A stretch of DNA of 64,000 nt, taken from contig OZ024828.1 in NCBI GenBank assembly GCA_964016985.1, positions 27,162,581 through 27,226,580 of the forward strand, given 5' to 3'. The notes below the pieces were generated by a model. The model did no database searches. It had not been told where the DNA came from and saw only the letters and a list, made by a program, of their open reading frames with translations. Below are positions 21,374-33,243 of this stretch, one piece after another. The stretch's first letter is position 1. The number at the start of each line of letters is the position of its first letter. This stretch comes from Anodontia alba. Its lineage: Eukaryota > Mollusca > Bivalvia > Lucinida > Lucinidae. A program made the position numbers and the translations under genes.

Positions 21374-21529
21374 AACAACCTGGCTGACTGTTTTTTTTTG
21401 TTGTTGTTTTTTTACAAAGTGTATATGAAGAGAAAATCCATAAATAATTATTGGTTTGATTGTCCTACGGCAAACAGCATCAAACTAAATAATATTATGA
21501 GTTCATCCTAAAAGGAAACAACATTATGA

Positions 21530-22035
21530 ATACTATAATTGACTTAGTTATTGCACTGTAGCTTAGATTTTTTGCAATTACTAAAAAAACTTGCAGTAAA
21601 ATATCTACCTAATAAGGGCATACTTTAATCCTAGTCCTGCTGAACCCGGATATGCTCTGACTTTGCAAACAGTGAAGAAGGCAACTCATCTGGATCTGCA
21701 CTGTTTGTCATTCAGGTAAATTTGCATCAACGATCTGGATCAGGTAATGTAATTGGCTGACAATTAGAAGTGGGTGTGGCATCTTAATTTATTCAGCATG
21801 GCAAGGGTTAAAGAAGGATCAGCTGAGAAGGGGCACATTAAATGATGCTTGTGCAAATTTTTACTTCTGATTTTCTTTATAAAAGATTTGATGGTGCTCA
21901 GTAGAACTGCCTTGACCTGTTGAGGCTGAGGCAATTCAAACTAGTACCAACAACATATGCTTTTATAAAGAAGTAGATAAAAGTCACCGGATGTATTTAA
22001 GACTACGAATTGCTTGACTGTGGGCTTAAGGGGTA
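21530..22035. mobile_element. TTGACCTAATTACCGCAC element interrupted by a MITE
   Basis: AATTGACTTAGTTATTGCAC starts it and TTGCTTGACTGTGGGCTTA lies near its right end, as in the clearer copy at 56062-56412. The ATATGCTTTTATAAAGAAGT arm is also shared. A TTAACCCT MITE (21625-21811) has landed in its left half. Confidence 0.65.
21625..21811. mobile_element. TTAACCCTNGTCCTGCTGAA MITE, copy 7
   Basis: TTAATCCTAGTCCTGCTGAA at the left and GGCAAGGGTTAA at the right. The central stem is shortened by a deletion. Confidence 0.82.
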
Positions 22036-22059
22036 TGTTAATTATGTTGATTATAGTAT

Positions 22060-22680
22060 GCTACCAGTGTTGACTCGAATCTGCTCGCACATCCAAGCAA
22101 TCTGATCAGTCTATGCTGTTTGCCAACATAATGTATGGACTTCAATGATTTTTCAATACAGCATAAGTCCTGAACAGACTGCATGTATGCATAGGCTGAT
22201 CCGGGTCTTTGCCAGTCAAACCATTGTAAGGCTGTTTTCTATTCCGAGAGGCTCACAGTTTCCATTATTTTTACATGAATTAATTAAACTCATCCATCAC
22301 TTTATTATTTGGCGAGGCAATAAAATAAATGAAAACATTTTGTGCATCTTTATCAATCCATGACAGTATTTGAAAATATGAGTATTTATCCTTTTCAACC
22401 AATAGATGATATGACAAAATGACGGAAATACAACTGAATCTGCAAATACCTACGTGACCAGCAAAGACACAGATCAGCCTGCATTTCCACCCAGTATGGC
22501 AAGGGTTCTTGTTAATCCCTCTTTGGATAACCCCAAAGTTGTAGAGGCACATGCGATCAGCAAAGACGCTCATCAGACTGCGAATGCATAGGCTGATCTG
22601 AGTCTTCTCTGGTCGCACAAGTCTTATTGTAGGTTTAGTTGTGCACTGGGTCATATAAGGCAGTTTAAAGATGGAACCTG
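22060..22680. repeat. Region of GATCAG-core palindromic fragments
   Basis: CATAGGCTGATCCGGGTC, AGACACAGATCAGCCTGCA and CATAGGCTGATCTGAGTC recur with ACATGCGATCAGCAAAGACG. The 138-codon minus-strand frame here (22696-22280) is read through these repeats and has no recognised domain. Bases 22681-23015 hold nothing clear. Confidence 0.5.
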
Positions 22681-23021
22681 AAAGCGTTGTATCCAAATAA
22701 AAATGAATAGATTATATATAAAAAAAAATGACCATTTTTGCCCATTTTGTCTTTAAAATCTATACATTTTTGTTTGGATACATCATGGTTGTTTACCTAA
22801 CATGGCTTTTGCTTTGGATCCCAGCAATAGTTTTATAACGAAGTTGTGGTGTATGTGGTTCCTTGTCAGGTTTATAGATAACAGAAAAGGGACAAACTGC
22901 TTATTCATATTATCAAACTCTTTGCATGCTGGTAATTTTGCATGCTTTTTTGTCATCTGTGGATTTTTTTTAAAATCAACTTTTTCAAAAAATCTTTCAG
23001 AAATACCATCAGTGTCAAATA

Positions 23022-23085
23022 GTTTGGATCCAGATCAGGCCCAACATTTTTGTCGGGCCTGATCTGGGTCCAAACTATTTGCAAA
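23022..23085. repeat. Strong isolated hairpin
   Basis: AATAGTTTGGATCCAGATCA followed by GGCC pairs with GGCCTGATCTGGGTCCAAAC and TATT, across a loop of about 12 bases. It is a stand-alone version of the GATCCAGATCAG core found in the TTAACCCT MITEs, here without the family ends. Confidence 0.75.
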
Positions 23086-23424
23086 GGTTATCAGCAGATG
23101 ACAAAAGTCGTTACTAGCGGGGAAAGAGTAAACAGTTAAATATAGAAAATTCTACAACTTCTATTTGAAAAATATATTCATGTGTATAAATACAGAACGA
23201 TAAACATGACTTATAAATTGAAAGGAATTAAATACTGTATAAATTAAAGTTAGATACATGTGTTGTACAGAAGGAGCATTCTTATATGGAGGAAAAAATA
23301 ACTCTGCCGTAACCAATAGCTTAATTTCCATAATCAGAGGAATAAAGTAATACTTCAAGAGTTTCATGAATACAAAATAGTTATTGGTTTCATTATATTT
23401 TCAGGATGAAAATCCAGAGCAAAA

Positions 23425-23560
23425 GCCATAAATAATAATAATTATAATAATAACAGAACAAGCTTTAATATAATAATAATAATAATTATAATAATAACAG
23501 AACAAGCTTTAATATAATAATAATCATAATAAGAACAATAACGGAACATGCTTTAAATTG
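23425..23560. repeat. AT-rich tandem repeat, about 54 bp
   Basis: Three units, each (TAA)n-like followed by CAGAACAAGCTTTAAT; the last is diverged (CGGAACATGCTTTAA). Confidence 0.85.
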
Positions 23561-24429
23561 ATAATAAATGGAATGAAATTTTAGAAAAACAGAAAAATTT
23601 AAATACACTGAAATAACACGGGGATAATACATACAAAGGCCATATCAAATGCAACATGAAAAAGTACTGTATGGAATGTACAAAATAGGGAAAAAATGCT
23701 TTAAACCAGTATTATCAGTTTTAAAAACATTTACTTAAGAAACATGACAAATTAAGCATAATTTTTGTTTTTAAAATCACAATTCACTTATAAAATAGGT
23801 TATTTGTTGATCAATGATCCTTTCTCATCTAATAATTGTTTATAAATTATATTACATGCTTCTGGTTACCAAAAGTACTTAGGTAGTTTCAATGTCGAAA
23901 AAATCAAAATAAAAAATAAAAATATAGATGAATATATTGTTCCAGGTCTGTGCATTTCGCATAAGCTTTAACTGATACATTTTGCTAGTCCTAGGTCACT
24001 TAATGCTATAACTTACACAATTAGGGTGATTTTATGGTATTAACTTATAAGGACAATGACTCCACCACTCTTTCTGATGATGAGGTGCAACATTTGCATC
24101 CACAAAATAAACCATTCACATTATTTTACAACAAACTCTGATGGATTAGAACAGACAGTCATTCTTTCTCAAGGATAATGTCATTTAATATTACATTGCA
24201 AAAACCGTCAGTGTAATAAAGTACAGCTTTCTTCAAAACAGAAGATATAAATGAAGATCCAATTTTGCTGTTATTCAAATTCAATGTATCGCATATAATT
24301 CACATTTTCAACAGTCACAAAATGTCTTTTAGCATTAAAAGACTGCTTCAGTCAAAATACTTTTTTGTGACAGTCAATGGCAATTTATAAGTTACTTTTT
24401 TTACTTGCAAAAAGAAGTTTTAAAGCTTT

Positions 24430-24540
24430 TTAAAAATTCAACAGTGAAGTTATTCCTTGGGAGAGGGAGTACAGGAAACAGAATTTGCCTGTCGTGTTCA
24501 AAGACAAATTCTCCCTCATCTGACCTTGGAGAAACTCCAT
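24430..24540 (-). other. Small open frame in unique DNA, possible 3' exon
   Basis: From ATG at 24540 to TAA at 24430 this encodes 36 residues starting MEFLQGQMRENLS. The frame is open a few codons further upstream to a TAG. Composition is protein-like and the surrounding 23560-24640 is non-repetitive, AT-rich DNA that could pass for a 3' UTR on this strand. There is no convincing acceptor in front of it (the bases before are purine-rich) and no family is recognised. A chance frame of this size is quite possible. Confidence 0.15.
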
Positions 24541-24681
24541 AATATCAAGAACAGACTCCTAACTTTCTTCTTATCATATCATCTTAGATAGTATTATGGT
24601 GAATTATTTTAAAATACTGAAAAGAACAAAGTCCAGTATCAGTTAAATAATTTACCATTCATCAATAAGTATGTAAGTGTA

Positions 24682-24879
24682 TTAACCCTAGTCCTGCTGA
24701 ACAAGGATATGTCCTGCCTTTGCAAACAGTGTAGATCTGAAGAAGCCAACTGATCTGGATCTGCACTGTTTGCCATTAAGTATGTGAATTTATATCAACA
24801 ATCTGGATCAAGTAATCTGATTGGCTGGAAAGTAGAATTGGGTGTGGCATCTTAATTTATTCAGCAGGACAAGGGTTAA
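24682..24879. mobile_element. TTAACCCTNGTCCTGCTGAA MITE, copy 8
   Basis: TTAA at both ends. The left side of the core hairpin is deleted (GTGTAGATCTGAAGAAGCC). Confidence 0.87.
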
Positions 24880-25089
24880 GTATTGTGTGAGTATTAAACT
24901 GGTTTAATCCTGGAGTAATTTCTCTCTGTTGCAGTTTTTTCTTTGTGTGTGAAATTTACTGCAAATGTGCTGTTATGTTTTGTCATCTCTTGTTCCACAA
25001 CTACCTTTCTTCTGGTGCCTTCAGAAGGAAGACTGTGCTTATTGACTGTGGCCTCTCCTAGGTAATTCCATTAACATTTTTAGTCAGGT

Positions 25090-25535
25090 ACAACTTTCAA
25101 AAACTTTTGGTAAAGTTACAGCGGTTTACAGTTATCTGTAAAGTTACAGCAGCTAATAGATATCTGTAAAGTTACAAAGTTAGAGCCAACAAATATCTAC
25201 AAAGCTACAGCAGCTAACAGACACCTGTAAAGTTACAAAGTTACAGTAGCTAACAGATATTTGTAAAGTTACAGCAGCTAACAGATATCTGTAAAGTTCC
25301 AACATTACAGCCTCTAAAAAAATCTGCAAAATTACAGCAGCTAACAGATATGTGTAAAGTTACACAGTTACAGCAGCCAACAAACATCTGCAAAGTTACA
25401 GCAGCTAACAGATATCTGTAAAGTTACAAAGTTACAGCAGCCAACAAATATCTTCAGTTACAGCAGCTAACAAACATCTGCAAAGTTACAGCAGCTGACA
25501 GATATATGCAAAGTTACAGCAGTTAACAGATAAAA
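25090..25535. repeat. Minisatellite, unit near 28 bp
   Basis: About fifteen copies of AAAGTTACAGCAGCTAACAG with ATATCTGT, some expanded by an extra AAAGTTAC. The array stops abruptly at AACAGATAAAACC. 25536-25870 shows nothing recognisable. Confidence 0.93.
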
Positions 25536-25877
25536 CCTAAAAATCCACCTCGTTAACAACATCTATGAATGTCTTTTATCTGGATACATGTAGTTTTTGA
25601 AAAATACAACCACTAGTAAAATTAGTTACGAACAATGTATGTTGAATGATCAAATATGATGTCCACATTTCTCAAGGCCTTGGGAATGCCATTAAGAGGT
25701 CAATTTAATAAAAGCAGTTGAATACAATTTACAATGCAGTGCAAGAAAAACTTTGGGGATTAGAAAGAATTGAAGTAATGTGCAGACTAGCATTATCATA
25801 ACTTACTGTTAATGGGGAGATACCCAAAATGTATTGTAAATAAGCAATCTTACAATGTCACTTTATGTTTGCATAAT

Positions 25878-26048
25878 ACATAACTCCAGATAAGGTGCTT
25901 TTTTCAACCAAAAAGTACTGATATTTGTCCTACTTCTCCCTGAAAATATATGTTCTGGGTACTCATTAGAAGCACCTCACCAAGGCACTTCTAATGTTTT
26001 CATAGAGAAACAAGCAAAATATACATCTGATACCCGCTCTTATCTATA
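25878..26048. mobile_element. GTGGGTACTCATTAGAA MITE
   Basis: CTCCAGATAAGGTGCTTTTT begins it. GGGTACTCATTAGAAGCACC / GGCACTTCTAATG is a shortened stem, and CTCTTATCTATAGCTATG ends it. Confidence 0.8.
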
Positions 26049-26175
26049 GCTATGAACAGTTAATGAACCATGCAGTTACATGATGATGCAATTTTATGAT
26101 GGTGGGTTGAACATTGCAATGTTTAAAGTTTATTGTACAGTTTGACACCTAACACTTACAAGCTATTTCACTTAA

Positions 26176-26388
26176 CGTATTTGTCCGTAGTATTTGAAAA
26201 GGCAGGCCTGGGCAAACAGGGTAGACTCAGATCAGATGCCGCATTCAGATGCAAGAGAATGTGGCATCTGACCTGAGCTTCTACATAGTTTGCAAAATTG
26301 CCACTAATTAAGGTCATCTCCCAGTCTTTAGATACAGCAAGAGGTAGTATAACTGACTTGTTCCTATTTATGGATAAATATGGTAAGG
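26176..26388. mobile_element. GGGTAAATATGGTA-type MITE
   Basis: CGTATTTGTCCGTAGTATTT and TTATGGATAAATATGGTA are the ends. GACTCAGATCAGATGCCGCA is mirrored by TGTGGCATCTGACCTGAG. Confidence 0.72.
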
Positions 26389-26403
26389 ATTGAATTAAGG
26401 CAT

Positions 26404-26570
26404 CTGAATAAGTAGCAAAATTGTAACAGACAACATTCTATTTATTTATTTATTTATTTTTTTTTTTTTTTCATAATTTTCTGACAAAATAACACCTGGC
26501 ATTTATGTGAATTGTCTGCTAGGCAGAAAATTCACATGAAATGTCAAGCTTTATTTTCCCTGAAAAAATA
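26404..26570. mobile_element. TTAACC-CTGCTGAAA MITE, right end replaced
   Basis: The core CATTTATGTGAATTGTCTG / CAGAAAATTCACATGAAATGTC is present. The right arm breaks off at CCTGAAAAAATATAAA, where the hairpin-headed tandem element begins. Includes a (TTTA)n and T-rich tract at 26441-26471. Confidence 0.7.
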
Positions 26571-28060
26571 TAAACCAGAGGACCAATGGTCTTATAGCTC
26601 ACCTGAGACTATTTGTTCTGAGCAAGCTTATGATAACATTTTTAATGAAACAAATGGGTATGGTAGCCGGTACAGTTTGAAAAACCTTTGGTCTCTGTAT
26701 CCAACAGTAACTTGGTATGGAATTTAGTTCTGATTAATTTAGTGAAACAAGAAACATCACATAAAATATGGCTTTGATAAAGAGACATACCAACTGTCAA
26801 AGGCCTGTGCCATCTAGTTTCACACAAGGAGATTTTTTTTTTTTTTTTTTTTTTTTCCCTATTTGAGTCTATGTAAAACAAGTGACCCCTGGGAAAGGGC
26901 TATTTTTTGATCCCAGGGCTATAATGTGAACAATCTTGGTAAAGGTCCACTAGATAAAACTACATCCCAAATGCCATTGGCCTAGGCCTTCTAGATTCAC
27001 ACAAGAAGATTTTTAAAGTTTTTCCCCACACAAGGTTATGTAAGACAAGTGACCACTAGGATGGAGCCATTTTGACCCCAGGGCCATAATTTGAACAATC
27101 TTGGTAAAGTGGGCCTTCTACTTTCACACAAGAAGTTGTTTTTTTTAAGTTTTTCCCTATAAACAAGTGACCCCCTGGAGAAGCCATTTTTGACCCTCAG
27201 GCTTTCATTAAACAGTTGTTAGAGGTCCATTAGATAAAGCTATATACCAAATATCAAAGGCCTGATCCTTTTAGTTTCAGACAAGATTTTTAAAGTCTTT
27301 TTTTTCCAATATGAGTCCGTAAAACAACTGAGTCTCGGGACAAGGCCATTTTTGACACCAGAGCTATAATTGAAATATTGGTAGAGGCCCATTAGATGAA
27401 GTTACATACTGAATATCAAAGGCCTGGGCCTTCAAGTTTCAGAGAAGATTATTAATGTTTTTCCCTATATCAGTCTATGTAAAACAAGTGACCCCTGGGA
27501 TGAGGTCATTTTTGATCCAAGGGTTATAATTTGAACAATCTTGGTAGAGGGCCACAAGATAAAGCCACATAATAAATCAAAGGCCTGGGCACAGTTCGAG
27601 GGTTGAGCGCAAGACTGGTGTAAGTCAGATGGTTGTTTTTCCTCAAACCTAATCTCCTCACCATGAAGGCATTATGAAGATTACAACATTTCTTTCTGTA
27701 AACAATGAAAATTTAGGTGCCATTGCTCGTATGAGCAATGGCACCTAAATTTGCATTGTTTACAAAGGGGTCCAAGTTGCCCCTAAACAAGGGTTTCAAA
27801 AATACGTTTTGAGTTACCATAGTCTTGCGCTCAACCCTCGAGTTTCACATAAGAAGATTTTTCAAGTTTTGCCTAAAGGAGTCTATGTACAAAAAATTGG
27901 ATGTTTCTGTAAAAAAGGTCAAGGTCAGTTCAAGGTTATAATTTTTTCAAACTTTTTTACAATCCTTTTTCACTTTTATTTTATTGGGCCAATGACTCAA
28001 ATGCTGCATAACAAGCCCCAGGCCCATTGGCCCTTTGGTTCCAAGAAAAAAGATTCTTAA
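26571..28060. mobile_element. Hairpin-headed tandem element, units near 170 bp, 3' end missing
   Basis: The head CCAGAGGACCAATGGTC and TTATAGCTCACCTGAG match the heads of 13815 and 44601. Units with CAAGTGACCCCTGGGA, TTTTGACCCCAGGGC, ATAATTTGAACAATCTTGG and CCTGGGCCTTCTAGTTTCAC recur about eight times. The typical terminal hairpin and CTAAAA are not found. A MITE interrupts the array at 27597-27840. Confidence 0.8.
27597..27840. mobile_element. CGAGGGTTGAGCGCAAG MITE, copy 1
   Basis: It is 244 bp, ending CGAGGGTTGAGCGCAAGACT / AGTCTTGCGCTCAACCCTCG, with flanking duplication AGTT (27593-27596, 27841-27844). The core GGTGCCATTGCTCGTATGAG / CAATGGCACC is a perfect hairpin between ATTTAGGTGCC arms. 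It is inverted and nearly identical to 41630-41872. Confidence 0.92.
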
Positions 28061-28207
28061 AGGGATTGACTTTTCAATCAAACACAGCATTCGAATTAGA
28101 ATTCAGCTTCACTGAAAAGTGCCACAATCTTTGACTGATGATTAGGATAATAAACATAATAACCGTACTTACACAGAACATTGAGACACCATAACTCCTT
28201 AATATCT

Positions 28208-28456
28208 GGGCCCAGTTGTTCAAAACTAACGACGTCATTAGTTAACATATCGTTAAAACTTTGATCATTAAAAATGGCATTTACGCTAATTTTTTTGCTG
28301 AAAAAAGGTGAGTAGCTTTTGCATTTGCAAAAGCTACTCACATTTTTTTTTTTCAGCAAAAATACCTGTGAATTAGATATTGTAGCTACTAGAACAGTTA
28401 ACATTTTGACCACTAACAAGCGCATTAAGCTAATGGTGCTTTGAACAACTGGGCCC
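28208..28456. mobile_element. GGGCCCAG palindromic MITE, copy 5
   Basis: GGGCCCAGTTGTTCAAAACT to TTTGAACAACTGGGCCC. It lies inside a GGGTAAATATGGTA-type MITE, whose left piece (GAGACACCATAACTCC) precedes and right piece (GTCTTAAAATTTGACCAAGTC, to about 28640) follows. Confidence 0.9.
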
Positions 28457-29263
28457 TGGTAAATGTCTTAAAATTTGACCAAGTCCATTTTACAATATGT
28501 TGTTATCTTTAAAACTGTTGGATGAATGGCAAATAGTGTACACCATGATCAGACTGTGTGTTCTCTGGTGTTTGTTCTGATCTGTTTGCCCAGGCCTGTC
28601 AGTCCTAATAATTAGGGTAAACATGATACCCTAAGGTCTAGACACACAAGCTTGTGTAAACAGTGTAGATCCAGAAAAGGAGTTAATTATCCACCTATAT
28701 AGCATAAGTATGGTATATCATGTGATCTGGAACTATGTAAACTTGCACGTGGCTAAATAGCCTTGTTTTTTGTCAATTTGATGAAATATTCTTGTTTTGT
28801 GACTAAATATCCTTTTCTTATAAAGTGCACTGTGACCATGTGCAGACAAAAAAGTACCCATCAAAAATTAACTTGTATTACCTCAACCTAAACAGAGCTC
28901 TAGATAACAGGAGTATCCTGATTATTTTATTCTCCATAAGAACAAATACTGTGGGTAATCATTTGAGGCACTTCTAAGGAATATCATAGCAAAAGTGTTC
29001 GTGAAGATATAAAAGAAAAACATCTTTTTTCTTTCATTTGTAAAAAAGCACCTTGTTATCTAGGGCTAGATGTTTTTCTTTCTTTTGTAAAAAAACAAGC
29101 ACCCTGTTATCTAGTGCTCTGTTATACCAATGAAAAAATGAAGACTACAACTGCCAAATGAAAAAGTAAACATTTACTGACTTGGGCAGTAAACAATGAA
29201 ACATTATGACAAACAAGATAAGCATGAATAAAATATTAAACTTTACAGTACAAGTACACCAAA

Positions 29264-29430
29264 ACAAAAAAAAAAAAAAAAAAACACCTAGAAATACGTC
29301 CAAAGGACACCAATGCCCCCACCTGAAAAACTTAAACAAATTGCTAACTCCATCTTGGATGGAGACGGACGGACAGACGAACAGGAGTAACATTATATGC
29401 CCTTTCCACCATTCTTCAAATGACACGGAC
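29264..29430. repeat. A tract plus tandem-element tail fragment
   Basis: A run of about 20 A (29264-29283) precedes CACCTAGAAATACGTCC and GGAGACGGACGGACAGACGA...TATGCCC. GACGGACGGAC words are typical of the 3' portions of the tandem elements here. The frames crossing it are not convincing genes. Confidence 0.5.
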
Positions 29431-30074
29431 ATAAAAACAAAACCAGAAACAGTCTCGTACGATAGATGTACATCATGAAAGTTAGTAATGGAAGACAATT
29501 TAGTCAGAAGTAATTATTATAACAACACCAAATTTCAGTAAGGGAGAACCTTTCTGAATTGCCAATGCTATGCTTCTTTCTGTCCCTTCTGGACACACAA
29601 AAGTGAATGAAGGGGCCAGTAGTTATGGTTACCAAAATGCTTTCAGGGACAGTAGGTTTAGATTACCAACTGATAAAGATGCATATGGAGTATGTTCTTC
29701 AAAACCTTATTTGAAAAATATTATTCTTATTTATCTGAAAATGCAGCTTTTCAGGACACTTGTAACAAAATGGGCACTTGATTATTGCAATAAATCTGAC
29801 TTCTGTCATAACACCAGCTAAGATGCTTTTTGCCCCTCCAGATAATTTTTTCCTTTTTTGGGTAAAACAGCTGTTCAGAAGGGTTTAGTGTGCAGGACAT
29901 CAAAGAAGACATCAAACAAGTTATTTCTTGTACAAAATGGCTGAAAATCTAGAAAACATATCCTATCCACTTCAAGAACACAGTTGAATGAATTAACATG
30001 TCCAAGAAAAACTATGTAATATATTGTCTTCTGATATTCATATTCAGCAGGTTAAAGTTCAAATAATACCATAA

Positions 30075-30330
30075 CAGGGCAAATTATGGGACAATTATGT
30101 AATTGTGTACACTCACTACAGACATGAGATCAATTACTTTGAATGTGATTAATCATTTCAGAAAATGTAATGAATTACAGCTACATTACAATTACATTTT
30201 CATTACCACAACCCTTCAGTATGGCTCAGTTACACTGAAAGGTAATCAAATTACAAATACTTTAGAGTGTAATGTATTTCAGCTCCATTACAATACATTT
30301 AATTACCCTATCCCTGACATCTGGTCCTCC
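30075..30330. repeat. TTACAATTACA-rich repeat fragment
   Basis: Repeated words ATTACAGCTACATTACAAT, GGTAATCAAATTACAAATAC and TTCAGCTCCATTACAATACA give an internally repetitive block. The 97-codon plus-strand frame across it is a by-product. Confidence 0.5.
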
Positions 30331-30469
30331 TTCATTGAAATACGGTGCAGCAGCGTTACATGTCATTGTTTTGAAGCATGCACTTACCTTGTTTAAAAAC
30401 TATTTTGAAAGAAAAATAAAGATAAAACGAAACAATTAAAGCTATGTGTTATAAACAAGCAGTAATTCT

Positions 30470-30713
30470 GGGCCCGGTTGTTCAAAGCGTCGTTAGCTTA
30501 ACGAGCTCGTTAAGGGTCATTTCGTTAACTGTTCTAGCGGATTCAATACACAATATTCTGATATTTTTTGCTGAAAAAATGTGAGTAGCTTTTGCACTGC
30601 AAAAGCTACACACATTTTTTCAGCAAAAAATTTCAGCGTATTTGTGTATCACTCGATTAAAATTTTAACGAATCGTTAACTAACGACATCGTTAGCTTTG
30701 AACAACTGGGCCC
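30470..30713. mobile_element. GGGCCCAG palindromic MITE, copy 6
   Basis: A 244-bp copy in the same orientation as, and very close in sequence to, the 19840 copy (both have GGGCCCGGTTGTTCAAAGCG). 30720-32990 contains no element I recognise. It holds short A/T tracts and GGGAGACAAC words at 31070 and 31370. Confidence 0.92.
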
Positions 30714-33243
30714 TGAAGACTAGACAAGACATGCAACATCAAGAGCAAAATAAGAAGGAACAAAATGACTGCTCATACAAGGTAATCTGTATGGAATCCT
30801 ACAAAAAGTACTGCAATAATATACTGCAATAAAATAACAAAATGATAATGGAACTAACAAAAAAAAAGAATAAAAATTAAAAACATACATGGAAAATGCC
30901 TTGGTACTAAATGGTCATCTAAGAACTTCTAATGAAAACAACACAATAATATTAACAATAATATTAAGGTAACTACTACAGGTACATAGCTCCATGTCAA
31001 AGAGATTTCTTACTTATCCACAAAACATTGCTGTGGGTACTAAGGTGAATATATGCACTTAAATATTTGAAAGGGAGACGATTTTTATCAGACAGGAAGT
31101 TGTGCCCCTCGTATTTGAAATTTTCAAACATGGAGGTTACACTTCGAGCAAAAGACTGATTATTTTCTTTAAGTGTGGCCCCACACCCCTATCCACCCTC
31201 AATGAGAAGTGATGTAAATATTTATGTAGAGTTATACTCTAGAAGGTGTAGTTAATTTCGCTTAAATCACAAGATATCATCTGCATAAGAATCACATCAT
31301 ATGACTAAGTATAAACTTAGGGACTGAATATAGTTGGCAGTTTTTCTGTCATTTTACAAGGGAGACAACTTTTGATATTTCCTGTTGGCTTTTTCTGCCC
31401 ATCAAGCCCCTTCTAGAAGAAAAAAACTGGTTCCCCTTATCTCTCTCTTTTTTTTTTTTTTTGAGTAGAATCCTTTTCAGTGTGGCGCAGCACATACTAT
31501 ACCTCAGGAACACACATTATGACTTTGCTGAACACTTTATGGTGGAATACCCACAGGGCCTTCAGTCAGCTGGATCTAGATGTTGCACAGACTTTGTTGT
31601 TGTTGTTTTTCTTTTTGATGTGCACATGCATATATAGAAAAATAAAATAAACATAAATAAAATCTAGCAAAAAATTATGAAAAACCTCTTAATCTGGAGC
31701 TATGCAATATTTACATTTTTTTAAAAAATAATATGACAATAAATATAAATACAACAATACAAACTAAATACCAGGAAGCTGACACAGTAAAACAAAACAA
31801 TTACAGAATCCTGGTACAATACAAGCTGTTTAATCCCTTTTATTCACTAGTAAGGGGATTACTACATATCCTTTTGTTTTCCTATAACCAAAATTATTCT
31901 CAATGCAAAGGAACTCCTGCTCCTATAACCCATTATCCACATGAAATTTGATGAACTTCCTTTGAAGCTGACTACCCCGGTTTGTTTAAACAAATAATAT
32001 TTTCTGTATCCACAGGTTTTATGGTAAAAAATCAACTTTCAGATTCTAGCCTCTTTGTTTCATCAGACTGCTGATATGTTCATTTATATTTTTTGTGCTG
32101 ATTGCTAATGAGTTAGGAAACCTGTATCTTAGCTTCTGCAACAGTCTCCTAGACCTTTATTAAGCTTCAGAAGTTCTTTTGCAGCAGACAAATGATTACA
32201 AATATGCAGAAATCCAAATGCAAGCATGTTATTTTCATAATACAATATAAAACAGAATATATATTGTCACTTTCACAACCGGCCTGTACTTTCTGCACTG
32301 CAGTATTAAAAGATTAACCACTGGCTCTCACTTGCCTTTGGTGCCAGAAAGTGAAACTTGTGTATTTGTAATCATGATAATGCATCAGCCAGAGTATTAA
32401 TAATATTGCTGACATTAACAATATCAGAAAAAAAAAAAATAATAATATGGACAGTAACTATTTTTTCTCTGTAGTGGGTGTTACATGCTGTATGGCAGTC
32501 TTAAACAGTGGTGTATACATTTTCTACCTTCTGGGATTACTAGGATCATACTGAGTAATTCTAAAAACAGAGTACTGCCAAAACCTGTGCTTATTAAAGT
32601 ACTATGTAAGCAGGAAATATAAACACACTTATTTTTACAAATTCTAAGGTAACTGACAACGAAACCTGGAATACTGCATTTTGTGCACTGAACAAACATA
32701 CTAAAGGTAGCATCATACCAGTAAGTCATAAACTGTAATTCCTTTTTGCTGCTACTTTATTTGTACAATTTACAACTCCTTCAATAATAATTTGAGCTGC
32801 TGTGAGAGCAGTAATTCGTATAGCCTTGTTTTTCAAAGACTGTCCATGCATGCTTAGTGCTGTTGTGTTTTTGTTCCTTATAATCAATGTCTTTAGTCAT
32901 TGATTAATAATGACTGGAAAAATTTCTCATAAATCCTGGTTTACTAGTCTGTAACTGGGATAATTCACCTAAGCTGGGTTCAAAAACATGATACAGTTGA
33001 CTCTTGTTATCTTGAACTTCATGGTACTTGAAAATGTTTGAGTTACCAGTAGTTTGAGACAACCAAATCGTGACATCATAGGTATGATGACTGTTTGCCC
33101 AAACTACTACCAATGTACTTGGAAGGCACATGTATATGGTTATTCAAATAATTTATGCGTATTTCAGTTTGCATTGTTACTGTTTGTTTTAGGGTGGGCA
33201 ATGGTTCTTTTGGAATTATATCATCAATAAATAATAATAATAA

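Noticed and set aside
22280..22696. 138-codon minus-strand frame, the longest outside the LINE
   Set aside because: It runs through GATCAG-core repeat fragments seen elsewhere, has no domain, and has no splice or promoter context.
28096..28425. 109-codon minus-strand frame
   Set aside because: It lies in the GGGCCCAG palindromic MITE; the open frame is a consequence of the hairpin sequence.
29145..29498. 117-codon minus-strand frame with a hydrophobic stretch
   Set aside because: The run of Phe comes from the A tract at 29264-29283, and the opposite strand is equally open; no family is visible.
30103..30396. 97-codon plus-strand frame
   Set aside because: It is composed of repeated TTACAATTACA words; low complexity rather than coding.
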